This document shows, one piece after another, positions 1 through 9,965 of a stretch of DNA of 64,000 nucleotides. The position numbers and the translations under genes are program-made. The stretch is from Rhinopomastus cyanomelas (taxonomy: Eukaryota; Chordata; Aves; Bucerotiformes; Rhinopomastidae), in NCBI GenBank assembly GCA_013400115.1, contig VXBP01000349.1:124001-188000 (forward strand), written 5' to 3'. Each line of letters begins with the position of its first letter. Position 1 is the first letter of the stretch. A model generated the notes under the pieces. That model worked only from the letters and a program-made list of their open reading frames with translations. It was not told where the DNA came from and did no database searches.

Positions 1-170
1 CTGTCACAGCCCAGCAGAGCACACTGGAAAGGCTGCCTCTCCAGCCTGTATTTAAACGCCCCTCTCAGAAAGCAGAGATGCAGCACAGGAAAAGACAAAT
101 TCCAACCCTGCGTCGTGCTGATAAGCCAGGTTTATAATATTCAAGAAGTATTGGCATTACTACAATTCCT

Positions 171-171
171 N
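171..171. other. Ambiguous base (N)
   Basis: A single n lies between ttcct and gtgcac. It indicates an unresolved base in a draft or consensus assembly and has no other meaning. Confidence 0.95.
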
Positions 172-223
172 GTGCACAATAAGCAAAAAAAAAAAAGCCC
201 AATCAAAAAAAGACTTAAAATCA

Positions 224-245
224 GGCTGTTCCGGTGGGAACAGCC
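224..245. repeat. Perfect hairpin, 9-bp stem, 4-nt loop
   Basis: The left arm ggctgttcc (224-232) and right arm ggaacagcc (237-245) are exact reverse complements around the loop ggtg. It is short enough to be chance and has no flanking microRNA-length extension. Confidence 0.7.
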
Positions 246-490
246 AACACGTTGAATAAAACAAACACACGCGTGTTAAACCCTGGGGATGCAATTAGGC
301 TCAGAGCAGGGGGAAGTGGCATTCAGCTCCTGGAGAAGGAGATGGCAGCAACATAGAGGAAAAGGAGGATAAACCTGATGCCCAATACTGTGTCCCTTGG
401 CTGCTTTCTCCCCTGGGGGTTGAGCCCAAGAGGCAGCTCACCCCCACTGTAGGGGGCCTGCACCTGTCCCAACACCATAAGGGGAACAAA

Positions 491-650
491 TAGAATAATT
501 TGGGTTAGAAAAGACCTTTAAGGTCATAGAGTCCAAGCATTAACCTAGCTGTCCCAAGGCCATTGCTAAATCACATTCTCAAGCTCCAGATCTCCATGAC
601 TTTGAAACACATCCCTGAGCAGCCTGCTGCAAGGGTTCATGACCCATCTC
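491..650 (-). mobile_element. CR1 LINE 3' fragment
   Basis: On the plus strand this reads tagaataatttgggttagaa then aagacctttaaggtcat, the complement of a CR1 3' terminus. It continues through 'aagctccagatctccatgactttgaaacacatcc', a segment shared with the copies at 9823 and 50117. Identity fades near 650. The first hexamer gagaat-type tail is degenerate, so this is an old copy. Confidence 0.8.
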
Positions 651-993
651 AGCCCCCAAATTGCTTCTGATTTTCCACTTCCTTAGTTGCCCCTCTTCAG
701 TGGGAGGCACTCAGCTCACAGTCAATCACCTTCACTCTTGAAGAGCAATTAGCAGCATCAAGACAAAGGTTATCCAGCTCTAAGCAGTGACCAGCTGTGA
801 TCTCTTCAACAGCTTCAAATTTGGTTTCTCCTACCCATCATCACTAATCTCCATCCATCTCACCATCATTATCTGGCTGCAGGGATGGCCCTGGAACAGC
901 TAAAGCTCTAAAAGCTCTTCTGCTGTCATTCACATCAGGTCCTTCAAACTAGAGAGCTAAAAAGCACATGCAGGGAAGAGTTCCTACCCAACA
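651..993. other. Non-repeat stretch, nothing recognised
   Basis: The sequence between two CR1 copies is AT-leaning. No frame with splice sites and no tandem repeat were seen. Confidence 0.5.
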
Positions 994-1336
994 GAAGAAT
1001 CACAGAACATCAAGAACAGACCTTGAAAGATCATCTAGTCCACTCCCCCCACCACAGCAGCATCACCTAGATCAAGTCACACAGGAATATATCCAGGCAG
1101 GTTTGAAACATCGACAGAGACTCCACAACCCCCCTGGACAGCCTATCCAGTGCTCTGTCACCCTCACTGGGAAGAAGTTCATTCTGATATTTATGTGGAA
1201 CCTCCTATGTTCCAGCTGACACCCACTGCCCGTTGTCCTATCATTGGATGACATTGAGAAGAGCCTTCCTCTAGCCTCCTGACATCCACCTTTCGCATAT
1301 TTATAAACAAAGTCAGTGTTACCCACTTGTCTCAGA
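994..1336 (-). mobile_element. CR1 LINE fragment, ORF2 C-terminus plus tail
   Basis: It begins agaatcacagaacatc and carries the diagnostic 'cacagcagcatcacctaga' block, also found in the copy at 55588. The minus-strand frame is broken but still reads the CR1 ORF2 C-terminal signature: RRFH, then a degenerate NFFPVRVTEHW. Similarity stops after 'cccacttgtctcag'. The shared block places it in the same subfamily as the 55588 copy. Confidence 0.88.
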
Positions 1337-1930
1337 TTTTCAGGCTTTTCCCACCATCTTCTTGTAGCTCTTCAGCAGGGCATTCATTAGGAGTGAGACA
1401 GGACTCTATACTCACCGTGCCCTACCCAAATCTCAGCTCCCATGGGTCCATCAGAGCTCGGAGGCCCTTCTTCCACAGCAGAGTTAGACTGAAGCCCTCT
1501 GCACCAGTTGTTTTTAATCTCAAGTCAGAGCAGGGGACAAATTTAGAAAGGGGGAAATAGAAAAACCCGTGGAGTGATAAGTGACAGCAGAGCTCTTTGA
1601 TATCAAAGCCAGCACTGACAGATGCAGAAGCCTGCAGTGCTATGCTCTGGGCCAGCACATCACCTCTATCTGCAGAAAGGCTGTACAGGAGCTTATCCTA
1701 CATCATATTTAGAAACTTATATTACATTGAAAAAACAGAAGAGATTTTCCCTTTTCACCAGGTCCCAGCATAAACTCTCAAGAGAGCCGCTCGCACAGGC
1801 ATCAGGATCACAAAGCTGCTCAGACTCAAATTTGGACAGACTTTCAGGAATTACCTCAGCTATTCCAATTTTTTTTAGCCTCGCTGTGCTGCATCCTTCA
1901 CAGTAGGCTAACTCGCCCCCCACCCCTCAG
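1337..1930. other. Non-coding stretch before candidate exon
   Basis: No repeat was recognised. The last 25 bases hold a CTAAC branch-point-like motif and a C-rich polypyrimidine tract ending in cag at 1930, which would be the intron end for the exon at 1931. Confidence 0.4.
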
Positions 1931-1969
1931 CAACGATGGCATCACACAGCGACACAGCTGCTGCCAGTG
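1931..1969 (+). CDS. Candidate 39-nt internal exon (or start exon)
   Basis: A CTAAC branch-like motif and a strong C-rich tract ending cag precede this 39-nt segment. A donor, AGTG followed by GTAAAG, comes directly after it. Read with two leading bases it gives TMASHSDTAAAS plus one base, so it enters and leaves in phase 1 and could be included or skipped without a frameshift. The internal ATG at 1936 has A at -3 and G at +4, so it might also be a translation start. The product is unknown. The nearest plus-strand candidate downstream is the terminal exon at 3807. The segment is so short that chance cannot be excluded. Confidence 0.25.
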
Positions 1970-2287
1970 GTAAAGGTAGCCTGGATTTCACATATACTGG
2001 GATGTGCTGGTGTGTCTGGCAGGAATTAGCATATGGAGAGGGGAGATGACAGTTTCATGATGATGAGTCAGTAAAGTGCCCCAGAGAGTTGTTTACTCCC
2101 AGAGAAATTCCTACAATAAGGAAAGACAGGACTTCTCTGGAAGTGGAGTTAGTTGCATTAGGAAGAAGTAACTCAAGTGTCACCCAATGGGAAAGGGTTT
2201 GGATGGGGATCACTGGGGTTTCCCAGGGACACCTAAAGATCATAGCGTAGTATTAGAATTACTCAGTGGGGAAAAAAAACCCCAAGA
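1970..2287. other. Possible intron sequence, nothing else seen
   Basis: This is single-copy sequence between the candidate exon at 1931 and a CR1 fragment, with no other signal recognised. Confidence 0.4.
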
Positions 2288-2395
2288 CACAGAATCACTC
2301 TGGTTGGAAAAGACCCCATGGATCATCCAGACCACCAATCTACCATACTTTTTAAGTTTGCCCCTAAACTGTATCCCTCAGCATCTCATTCCAAA
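2288..2395 (-). mobile_element. Short, old CR1 3' fragment
   Basis: The tail motif acagaatcactctggttgga leads into aaagaccccatggatcatcc. A weak match to the 'ccctcagcatctcatt' block follows near 2375. It is about 110 bp and strongly diverged. Confidence 0.7.
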
Positions 2396-3806
2396 CAATC
2401 AAATCAATAGGAAATGTGATTTAGCACCTGCCTTTAGGCACAAAGTACAGAGAGAGCATCACTGCTCCTCAAGGTTTGATGCTTAAACAGGCAAGAGCTA
2501 GCACAAGTACAGCAACTCCAGACAAAAATCCAACTTTGCAGCTAACCTCAAGCTTCTTCATGTAAGAAAGATCTGAGTCCTCACTGACACTTGAAAACAT
2601 CATAAGAAGGTGCCACATCTGCTCTTCACACCAAGACATCGTCACTTTCATAGCAACTCAACATAAGGAGCAAGACTTGCTTTAAACAACTGTTTGCAGC
2701 TTTAAGTGATGTACTACAGCTTTACTAGAAGCCAAAACACTATTAGTTTACACACAGGTATCTTAGGCCACTGAGGAGCTGAGCAAGGGCTCTATTTAAA
2801 AGCCTAACTCTCAGTTCTCACCCTGACCATTTAAATCGAGCCGATGCACTCCAATTGCCCGGGAGCCAGTGAGGAACTTCCTCTGTGGTGCATCACTTAC
2901 AGAGCAGCAACTGCACAAAAGCCACAGTCATTTCCAAACACGAAGGCTCTAGCTGAGATGAGTCAGCCAACATGTCTCAGTTACGGCAGGGTAACAGCAA
3001 CAGGCAGCTCACAGGGGTGGCAGCAATGACTGAGGTTGTAGTGTAGACAGCACCAGATTGTTGCACCATGGGTCTCTTCCAGCCTCCAAAACCTAGACAT
3101 AACTCAGCAATCCAGATGATAGAGCAGAGATGCTGCTGGAGTTACCCAGCCCTGGTCTGACAGCTTATCCTTATACTTTGGCTGCAGCCCGGAGGGCAGT
3201 AGCTCTGCAAAGGAGGGACAAGGCTGTGGTCACACCTAGAGAAAACCCACACTGCAAAAAGTTGGGTGTTCTCTGCAGGTGGTTCAAACATATGTTGCTG
3301 AGGAACCACCAGACTGCACCAAGACCTGGACATGAAAACCGGCAGCACTGAACAAAGCTTTGAGGAATTGCACTGCCATGCTTAGAAAGCTGAGGGAGGG
3401 GTTGTGCCCCTCTGCTCTGCAGAGATCTCCCTGCTCCAGCTGTGAACTCCTCAGTGCAGCAGAAGCACAGACCTGTTGGAAACATTTTCTGCTGAGAGTA
3501 GTGAGACCGTGGAGGTTGCCCTAAGACGTGGGATAAGCCACATCCCTGGAACCATTCCAGGTCAGACCTCGGGGTTTTGAGCAGATGCCCCTGCTCACTG
3601 CAGGGCATTGGACCACAGCTTCAAATACCCCTTCCCACCCAATCCAGTCTGTGATTCTAGGACTTAGAGGAAGAACAGCAGTCCTGATCACCTAAAACAT
3701 TAGCACAGAAAAACACGGAGGAAGAACATCAGCTCTGAAGCAAACTTCTGCATTAAACTGGGATGGGACAGTGGGGGAGGAGAAACCCAAGGGCACAATC
3801 CTGCAG
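2396..3806. other. Single-copy stretch, no supported gene
   Basis: A 145-codon minus frame (3608-3171) is open but shows no recognisable domain, no hydrophobic segment and no good splice boundaries; I treat it as chance. The final bases (cacaatcctgcag, ending 3806) are a reasonable splice acceptor for the exon that follows. Confidence 0.4.
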
Positions 3807-3963
3807 AGAAAAAGTTCCTCCCGAGAACTTTGAGGAGCAGATCTCTGCTCTGCAGACAAAGCTGTTGTGCCACCTACAGTTGCTCCGACTCCAGAACAAA
3901 CTTTTTCCTGCCACCAAACCCAAGTCCCTGTCACATAATGTACTGTCAAAGCAGCCATGCTGA
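3807..3963 (+). CDS. Candidate terminal exon with leucine-rich helix
   Basis: After the acceptor cctgcag, the frame runs 51 codons to a TGA at 3961-3963. It begins EKVPPENFEEQ, followed by an amphipathic leucine/glutamine-rich stretch (ISALQTKLLCHLQLLRLQ, about residues 12-29) typical of a coiled coil. The tail is basic and serine-rich and ends SKQPC. Using the first AG, the exon enters in phase 2; using the next AG two bases later (3808) it would enter in phase 1, matching the exit phase of the exon at 1931. No family was recognised. No AATAAA was seen in the following 800 bases, which weakens the call. The opposite strand is also open for 88 codons, so the strand is not certain. Confidence 0.35.
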
Positions 3964-4699
3964 TTAAGGAAGTGCTTCCTTCACTAAGGGAAGAAGGGGG
4001 GGAAGCCCTTCTGAAAGTTTTTAAAGTCGAGCATGAACCACCAAGTGAATTTAAAGCTCATTTGCACCCAACCTCCCCACCTTTCAGTAACTAAAACCCC
4101 GCATCGCTGGGAGTGTTGCCGGTGCTTCCGATTGCCCAAACCCTTTATGCTAGTTCCGTTTGAGCCATGTAATTTCTGAAAGGGTTTAACGGGGATGTTT
4201 GTTGCTTTCTCCTGCGGGTTTTACGCCATTACCGACGAGAATTCAAAGGAACCACATCCGTAAGCGAAGCACCGGAGAGGAGCTGTGTCCTTCTCCCTTA
4301 GCGGGTGATAAACAAGTACCAGAAAAGGAGAAAAACACCTGAAAATCCTAAACCTATCCCCAAGACCAACAATCCACGAGCTTTCCCTCACTCCATCGCC
4401 CGGTCCCTTCTTTCACATCCTTTCTGCACTCCCCAGCCTGGGACATCCCCGAGGAGCTCAAGATTTTTTAAGGGGGTGCCACCACCTCTCCATACACGGA
4501 AACAAGCTCCTGACTAAAAAGCCTGGAGCAACGATGCAAAGCAAAATGTTTTCCAGATTTAACCCACTCTCTCCCCAATTCTACTGGAAAAAGGAAAAAA
4601 AGCAGCCGGATCCACCCTAAGCCCCTTCCCCCCGACCCACCCTTCACCGCATCCCCGCTGCTGGGGAAAAAAAATACAGGCAAAAGCCGGGGCTGGGGA
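3964..4699. other. Approach to the CpG-rich segment
   Basis: No exon is supported here. CpG dinucleotides become noticeably more frequent from about 4090 (for example near 4100-4130 and 4225-4280) than in the rest of the window. The 87-codon minus frame at 4731-4468 would lie in intron 1 of the candidate gene starting at 4806. Confidence 0.4.
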
Positions 4700-4769
4700 G
4701 GGGAGCAGAGAAGGGGGCAAAGCGCCGACAAAAGTCATCGCACTGGTGGTCCCCAGCTTCGCCTCTCAC

Positions 4770-4806
4770 CGCAGGGCTGGAGGCGGAACACGCGTGTCGC
4801 TGCCAT
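4770..4806 (-). CDS. Candidate first coding exon, gene reading leftwards
   Basis: The minus strand reads gaccATGGca, a strong Kozak context. Twelve codons follow (MAATRVFRLQPC) plus one base, then GCG followed by GTGAGAGG, a good splice donor. The exon lies in the CpG-rich segment, downstream of a TATA-like motif and GC box on the same strand. The peptide is basic and lacks acidic residues, with alternating Arg and hydrophobic residues, as in many mitochondrial presequences; this is only a resemblance. It exits in phase 1. No matching second exon was found between 1 and 4700, so the gene may extend out of the window or the ATG may not be used. Confidence 0.4.
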
Positions 4807-4886
4807 GGTCCCGCTCTCATCCCTTCTTCACCATCGCCACGATTTCCAGAGGTTATGGAGTTGGTAGGAGGGAGTTTCCTAATTTT

Positions 4887-4893
4887 TTTTATA
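4887..4893 (-). promoter_or_regulatory. TATA-like motif on minus strand
   Basis: The minus strand reads TATAAAA here. A start site 25-30 bases downstream would fall near 4862-4867, leaving a 5' UTR of roughly 57 bases before the ATG at 4806. The motif sits in an AT-rich run, so it may be coincidental. Confidence 0.3.
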
Positions 4894-4996
4894 ATTTTTG
4901 TAATATATAATTAATGTCAGTTAAGGTAAGTAAAAGGCGGTTCAGGCAGAAATAACCGTCGAGAAGCCATCGGGTGGGAGGGGAACAGACACGCAG

Positions 4997-5004
4997 CCCC
5001 GCCC
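4997..5004. promoter_or_regulatory. GC box
   Basis: The sequence ccccgccc is an exact core for Sp1-family zinc-finger factors and lies in the densest CpG block, about 190 bases upstream of the minus-strand ATG. Confidence 0.5.
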
Positions 5005-5135
5005 GGGTCCTAGCGCCCGCCCGCTGCGCTCCGGAGCGGACGGTTGCGCCAGGTTCTTCCTCCTCTACACCTTCGGTATTGAGCTTCCACGCTTCATTTC
5101 TAATTAATTTTCCACTTTAAGGTTACCAGAGGTGT

Positions 5136-5164
5136 TAGTAGTGGGACACTACTACTTAGTAGTA
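5136..5164. repeat. Overlapping TAG/CTA trinucleotide hairpins
   Basis: The arms tagtagtg (5136-5143) and cactacta (5147-5154) pair perfectly around a 3-base loop. The second arm overlaps tactact (5150-5156), which pairs with agtagta (5158-5164). The two structures are mutually exclusive. They may come from an expanded and inverted TAG repeat. Confidence 0.7.
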
Positions 5165-5186
5165 GTCTAGTACTTAAAGGAGACTT

Positions 5187-5508
5187 TTAAGAAAGATGGG
5201 GACAGAATTTCTAACAGGTTCTGCTTGATAGGACAAGGGGTAACAGCTTTAAACTAAGAGGGGGATCCAGACTAGATAGAAGGAAGAAATTCTTCACTTG
5301 TGAGGTGACAAATACCCTGTCCCACACTGCGCAGAAAGGTAGGAGAAGCCCCATCCCTGGAACCATCCGAGTTCATGTTGGACCCTGGAGCTCTGAGCAA
5401 CTTGCTCTGGTTTGCAGATGTCTGTTTACTGCAGAGGGCTGGACTGGAGAAGTTTTGCAGGTCCCTTCCAACCAAAACCTTTCTCTTACTGTATTCCATG
5501 ATGTAGAC
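5187..5508 (+). mobile_element. CR1 LINE 3' fragment
   Basis: It follows CR1 order: tgataggacaaggggtaaca (near 5229), then gaaggaagaaattcttcact (near 5280), then 'ccccatccctggaacc'. The end is ggtcccttccaaccaaaacc and a decayed terminal repeat. The 'ggcaggggggttggaactag' block is altered by substitutions, so it is moderately old. Confidence 0.88.
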
Positions 5509-5919
5509 ACCACAAGGTCCCATCATTCAGATTGGTTTCCTGTGTCACATCTAAATTTCCTCTGAAATACAGACAGTTATTGGTCAGCCAGGAGGGATTC
5601 TCAACAAATCCCTGGGGCACAGTATAGTAATGAAAATCAAATCTCTTCATGAAACCAAACAGAAATCAGATTTTTAAAAGGAGGTGAAGACCATTGCTCC
5701 CCAACTAACAGCCTTTAAGAAAATCTAGACACATTTTTGAAGTTCTTCCACTTTGCTGCTTTTGGGGGACTTCTGTTGAGTTTTCCTCAACTGCTACCTT
5801 GTTTGCTCACAACCTGAGCAACCCCTGGTTGATTCTTGCACCCTTTCCTCAAATTCCTCTCCCCTGGTAGGTGCTAACACCCAGAGCACAAAACACAGCA
5901 AATAAAGATTAGCACTATT
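5509..5919. other. Non-repeat stretch, nothing recognised
   Basis: This spacer between two CR1 copies shows no exon signature or tandem repeat. Confidence 0.5.
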
Positions 5920-6040
5920 GGAATCAGATTGGTTTATGTTGGAAGGCACCTCAGATCATGTAGTTCCAACCCTCTGCCATGGGCAGGGACACCTCTCACC
6001 AGACCAGGTTGCCCAGAGCCCCATCTTGAATTTTGTTTGC
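5920..6040 (-). mobile_element. CR1 LINE 3' fragment
   Basis: It reads gaatcagattggtttatgtt, then gccatgggcagggacacctc and 'accaggttgcccagagcccc', after which similarity ends abruptly. This is the 'ccatgggcaggga' subfamily, also present at 11904 and 38704. It is only about 120 bp of the 3' end. Confidence 0.88.
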
Positions 6041-8403
6041 TACAGATCTTGGTCTCCAGGCAGCATAATCACAGTGAGCCATCCCCATACTTTAAAATCA
6101 GCAAACCACATCCAGAAATAAGCCCCCAACAATTTCAGCTGGGGGTGGGAAGCTCTTTGCCAGGATTTGAAGACTTAAGCTTGTAGATGTGAAATATACG
6201 GGGTGGGGGTGGGGGGGAGCATTTGTGTTTATTTAGCATCTAATTTTGAGGTACCAACTCACTTTCCAGTTTCAATTGTTAAGTGCCATCTCGTTCGGCT
6301 CATAAGAGAAGCCCATTCCCACCCTAAAATCATCACAGGAAGAAGAATGAGACTACCCATTATATTGTTTTGGAAGATAGATGTGTTTTAAAGTAAGTCT
6401 GTAGGCTTGCAAAAGTTCTTCCTACACTGCAGAGTACTTGTCTTTAAGGTTTAAGCTGCACACATTTCATACAAAACCTCACACAAAATGAACACCTGGC
6501 ATCCAGTTACATGAGGTGACTGGGAGCCCAGTCTCCAGAGCGGTGACCCTGCCAGGTTCCTCCTGAAAGACAATGACCAGGAAGGACAGGACTATGGGAA
6601 CACACGCAGGAGTGCACAAGGATGACTTTGCAGGGCTGTGTTTCATATGCATCTCCACAGGGGGTGGAGAGATGTCTTCAAGACCTACAGCCTGTGGGCA
6701 CACAGCTAACAGTGGAAAACTGTGCCTTGTATTAATTTCCTTTTATACCCTAAACCGTATTTCCCTATGGGGAAGAATTATTCCAGCAGTAAGCGTCCCT
6801 TGGTAGAAATATCAGCACCACCACCAGTATTGCTTTCTGGAAGGTATCAGCTTATGTGATCTGATACCAGGCACCAGAGAAGATCTGATTCCTTCTGTCT
6901 GGCACTAACTGGTCTATCTCAGTGTCTCCAGACCTGATCTTTGCAAGAATTCTCCACTGGCCCAGCTCAGTCACCCAGAAGGAGCTGGATACAAGGAGCA
7001 GGAGATAGACCCTACCCTACTAGGAAGCCTCATCTGACAATTCCCTTCCAGCAGGGTACTGGCTTTATGCACAAAGGCAACCTTCCTTCAGGCAGGTGCT
7101 CATTATCCTCTCTTAGCAAGTTATTTGTTATTGACTGACTGGTTGGCATTAACTCTTAGAACCTAGGCTGGATCATAGCTAGAAACCATCAGGAAGCGGA
7201 TTTTGCCTTCACAGCCAGACCATACAGGACCTGATTGCCTGGTCCAGCAGGATCAGCCACGTACCTAAGCAAGAGATAGTTGGATTTCCTCCAAGCCAGG
7301 GACAGATACCAGATTGTACTTGCTTTTGGAGCAAGACACCTTTGCCAAGGCTACGCTCTTCCTAGTGGCATAGCGTGGGCAACCACAGGAGTTGGGAGCT
7401 CAGAAAGCAACACTAGGTGGACCCAAGCATTGCTGAGAAACCCCTCTCCAACACTCATGCATGAAGCGCTGCATGGGGTTCCCATGCCCACAACATAGCC
7501 AAGACTTCAAACAGAAGCACAGTAGTTGCTCATGGCATCAAAAAAATTTAGGTACTACTATCGCTGCAGTAAGAGGTGGTTTGTTCTGTTGCCACCTTGC
7601 CTTGAACTCCTTGAATTGCACCCCCGACAGCTTTGACTGCAACCCAAGTGAAATGTCAGGTTTCTTCAGTAATGAAGGGTCTGCTTTGTGCCATGAGCTG
7701 CAGGAGACCAGCCCTGCTTGCAGGACAATGCAATAGATGCTGCCTCACAGCAGAGGGAGCACAGTGTCCTGCTGGGAACCTCCCTTGGTGGGACAACCAG
7801 CAGGTAACAGCTCCTCTGTAAGGCCTTGTCCTTCGGAAGGGCGTTTAAAGTGTTTGTCCCACCACCAAATGGGTGGAGCAAGCCCTTGGGCCTCACTCCT
7901 GGAGCTGAATCCGACAGGTCTGAACCACAGCACAGAATCCCAACTCCAGGACATGCCTGAAGTTGCTTTGCAGAGACCCAGGCTGGTTTGAAGCATTAGA
8001 TTTAAGAGTTAAGGAAATTCTGTATCAGAGGCCAAGGTAACTAGTGACTCTGCAATTCAAGCACTTTAGACTGAGACACTGGGGCAAGTTTAGCAACTGA
8101 CACTACTTTTTTGTGCCTCCAGACCACACCAAAGGCACAAATAAATATTAAATAGTATCCATCCCTCCAGGTGCAAGGGAACATGTCTACAGTCACCCTT
8201 TGAGTCAAATCTCTTAGGATTTCACTCCACACAAGAAACTCAAACAGGAGAGAAAAACACCACAGAAACAGTCCCAGAACCACTCCAAGAAAAGGTGCCC
8301 TTGGGCATGAAGGAGGTTTAAGATGCAGTAGCACAAGGAGCTGGCCCAGAAGCCTGATGGTTTAAGGCAGCACACTGCTTCTCCTCACTCATGTTCACAG
8401 AAA
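6041..8403. other. 2.3-kb single-copy stretch
   Basis: It contains a G-run motif (6200-6217) and an open but unsupported plus frame of 91 codons (7461-7736). No repeat family or convincing exon was recognised. A donor-like GTAAGT at 6392 follows a 62-codon frame with no acceptor that I could define. Confidence 0.4.
6200..6217 (+). repeat. G-run, possible G-quadruplex
   Basis: Runs of 4, 5 and 7 guanines are separated by single thymines. The 7-G run can supply two tetrad strands, so a four-strand quadruplex with short loops is possible. No gene boundary was found beside it. Confidence 0.55.
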
Positions 8404-8545
8404 AGAATCATTTAGAGGTTGGAAAAGACCTTTAAGCTCTTTGAGTCCAACCAGTCACCCAGCACTGCCAGGTCACCACTAAACCATGTCTCTCAACAAC
8501 ACATCTCCATGGCTTCAAAAGTCCTCCAGAGAGAGCCCATCACAG
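8404..8545 (-). mobile_element. CR1 LINE 3' fragment
   Basis: The order is agaatcatttagaggttgga, aaagacctttaagctc, cagcactgccaggtcaccac and atctccatggcttcaaaa. The 'cagcactgccaggtcacc' block is shared with the copy at 54668 and marks a subfamily different from the 5920 copy. Confidence 0.85.
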
Positions 8546-9822
8546 CTGAAAACAGCTAAATTTTCCTTTGTAAGTACACACAAATTGTTTTGCCTCCCTC
8601 CCATAGATACTTTTTTCTACAGCTTCTCCAGCTCCTCAGGCACCACTGACTCAGTCCTCCAGCTGCTTGAAGCTATGCAGGGGCAGTAAAGATCAGGGCA
8701 TGCTTGGGCCAAGGGCTGCTGGGAAGGTCAGAGTCCCTTAGACACAGATTGCACTCAGATGGTGGATTTCCTCCTAGCACTAGAAGGGCTGAGGAAGGCA
8801 AGCAGTATCTCCAACAAGATCTGCCAGAGCTAGAGGCAGAAATGCCCTACAGAAGTTACACCAGCATGCTAGTTTTCTGAAACCAGGACTCTGTTGCCAC
8901 CAATTAGAAGAGGAAGATGCAAGCAGGACTGAGTGTTCAAGCATCACAACCATGTTTGCTGCGTGGTCCTTAACCTCAAGAGTCTGAAAACAGGATGTGT
9001 TTTGTCTGGGACAAAGATGCTCTCACCTCCAGATGTCATCTCTGGGTCCCTTGCAAGTACATAAAGAGAGAAAGAGCTCACCCCACTTTTACCACCTTGG
9101 AAAGAAACAATGCGACGGGAGAGAACTGCAGCTTAGAGAAGATGTGACCATGAGGTCCCCTGCTCCATTTTTATAAGGAGCCCAGCATAAGAGCTGGAGC
9201 AAGGCGTTTCTCTTTGAAGGAGATTTCCAAGGAGGTCTCACACCCGGGAGAGCAGAGGAATCAGAACTCCCTAACAAAACCTCAACATGCTGACTAGGTG
9301 GTCTTGCAAGTGTGAAGATCCAGTTCTCCTGGATCTTCAAGAGAACTCATCCATTCATCTGTTTTCACAAGACACTTCACAAGGAGTGTTTGTGATCAGT
9401 CAGCTCAAGACTGGCCAAGCTCACACCTTACTAGGAACACACACGAAGATGTGATTTTTTTTGATTTAGGTCCCCACTAGCTGATCTTATCTTGGAAGCA
9501 AAGAGAACTCATTTGGTGGTCCACTAGGAAGTTTAGTTAGCAGAATATTAGTCCAGAGATCTCTCTATGCCATAAGTTAGGCACAGACATGTGGCTACTG
9601 AAAGCTTCCACTAGATAGCCAAGGTGAGCACATGGGACTGCACTGATGAACACTTTCTGCACAGCGCAGCACATTGCAGAGCCTCCCAAGATCCCTACAA
9701 GATGGGTGTGAAGAGCAGAAGAGAGATCTCCCCAGAGAATGGTCAACACAAAGCCTAATCTTGATCTAATCCAGATCTTGGTGTCCTGCAATGCACTAAA
9801 CATCTTAAGTATTTCTGGTTTT
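8546..9822. other. 1.3-kb stretch with a weak minus-strand frame
   Basis: The minus strand has a polypyrimidine tract ending tag at 9695, followed by a 51-codon hydrophobic frame to a stop at 9537 (ILGGSAMCCAVQKVFISAV and onward). A donor-like gtaagtac lies on the plus strand at about 8571. Neither is enough to call a gene. Confidence 0.3.
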
Positions 9823-9965
9823 TAGAATTGTGGAATTGTTTAGATTGGACACAACCTTTAAGCTCCTCAAGTCCAACTATTACCTTAACTGTCCCAAGCC
9901 TGTCGCTAAACCATGGCCCTAAGCTCCAGATTTACACAACTTTGAAACATGTCCAGGAGAGATGC
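9823..9965 (-). mobile_element. CR1 LINE 3' fragment
   Basis: It begins agaattgtggaattgtttag and includes 'cttaactgtcccaagcc' and 'ctaagctccagatttacaca'. It matches the subfamily at 491, 50117 and 55016, which carry the same 'gctccagatctccatgactt' core. It ends after 'catgtccagga'. Confidence 0.85.

Larger units (their letters stand above)
1..490. other. Single-copy non-coding stretch at window start
   Basis: No repeat family or convincing exon was recognised. The stretch holds an A12 run near 184-196, a perfect 9-bp hairpin (224-245) and a short acacgcgtgt palindrome near 267-276. The 62-codon minus frame across 301-489 has no splice or domain support. Confidence 0.5.
4700..5070. promoter_or_regulatory. 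CpG-rich promoter-like segment
   Basis: CpGs cluster at 4715-4850 and again at 4960-5050, against a CpG-poor background. The upper block holds ccccgccc (4997-5004, an Sp1/GC-box match) and a 12-bp self-complementary cgctccggagcg (5027-5038). The two blocks are split by an AT-rich stretch (4880-4915). In birds such islands usually mark promoters. The clearest candidate start is the minus-strand ATG at 4806; a plus-strand or bidirectional role is also possible. Confidence 0.6.

Noticed and set aside
3171..3608. 145-codon minus-strand frame
   Set aside because: The composition shows no domain or signal, there are no good splice sites, and its length is within chance expectation for six frames of 64 kb.
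4926..4931. Perfect plus-strand GTAAGT beside the CpG segment
   Set aside because: The sequence before it is AT-rich and non-coding, with no cap-site evidence; a single hexamer is expected by chance.
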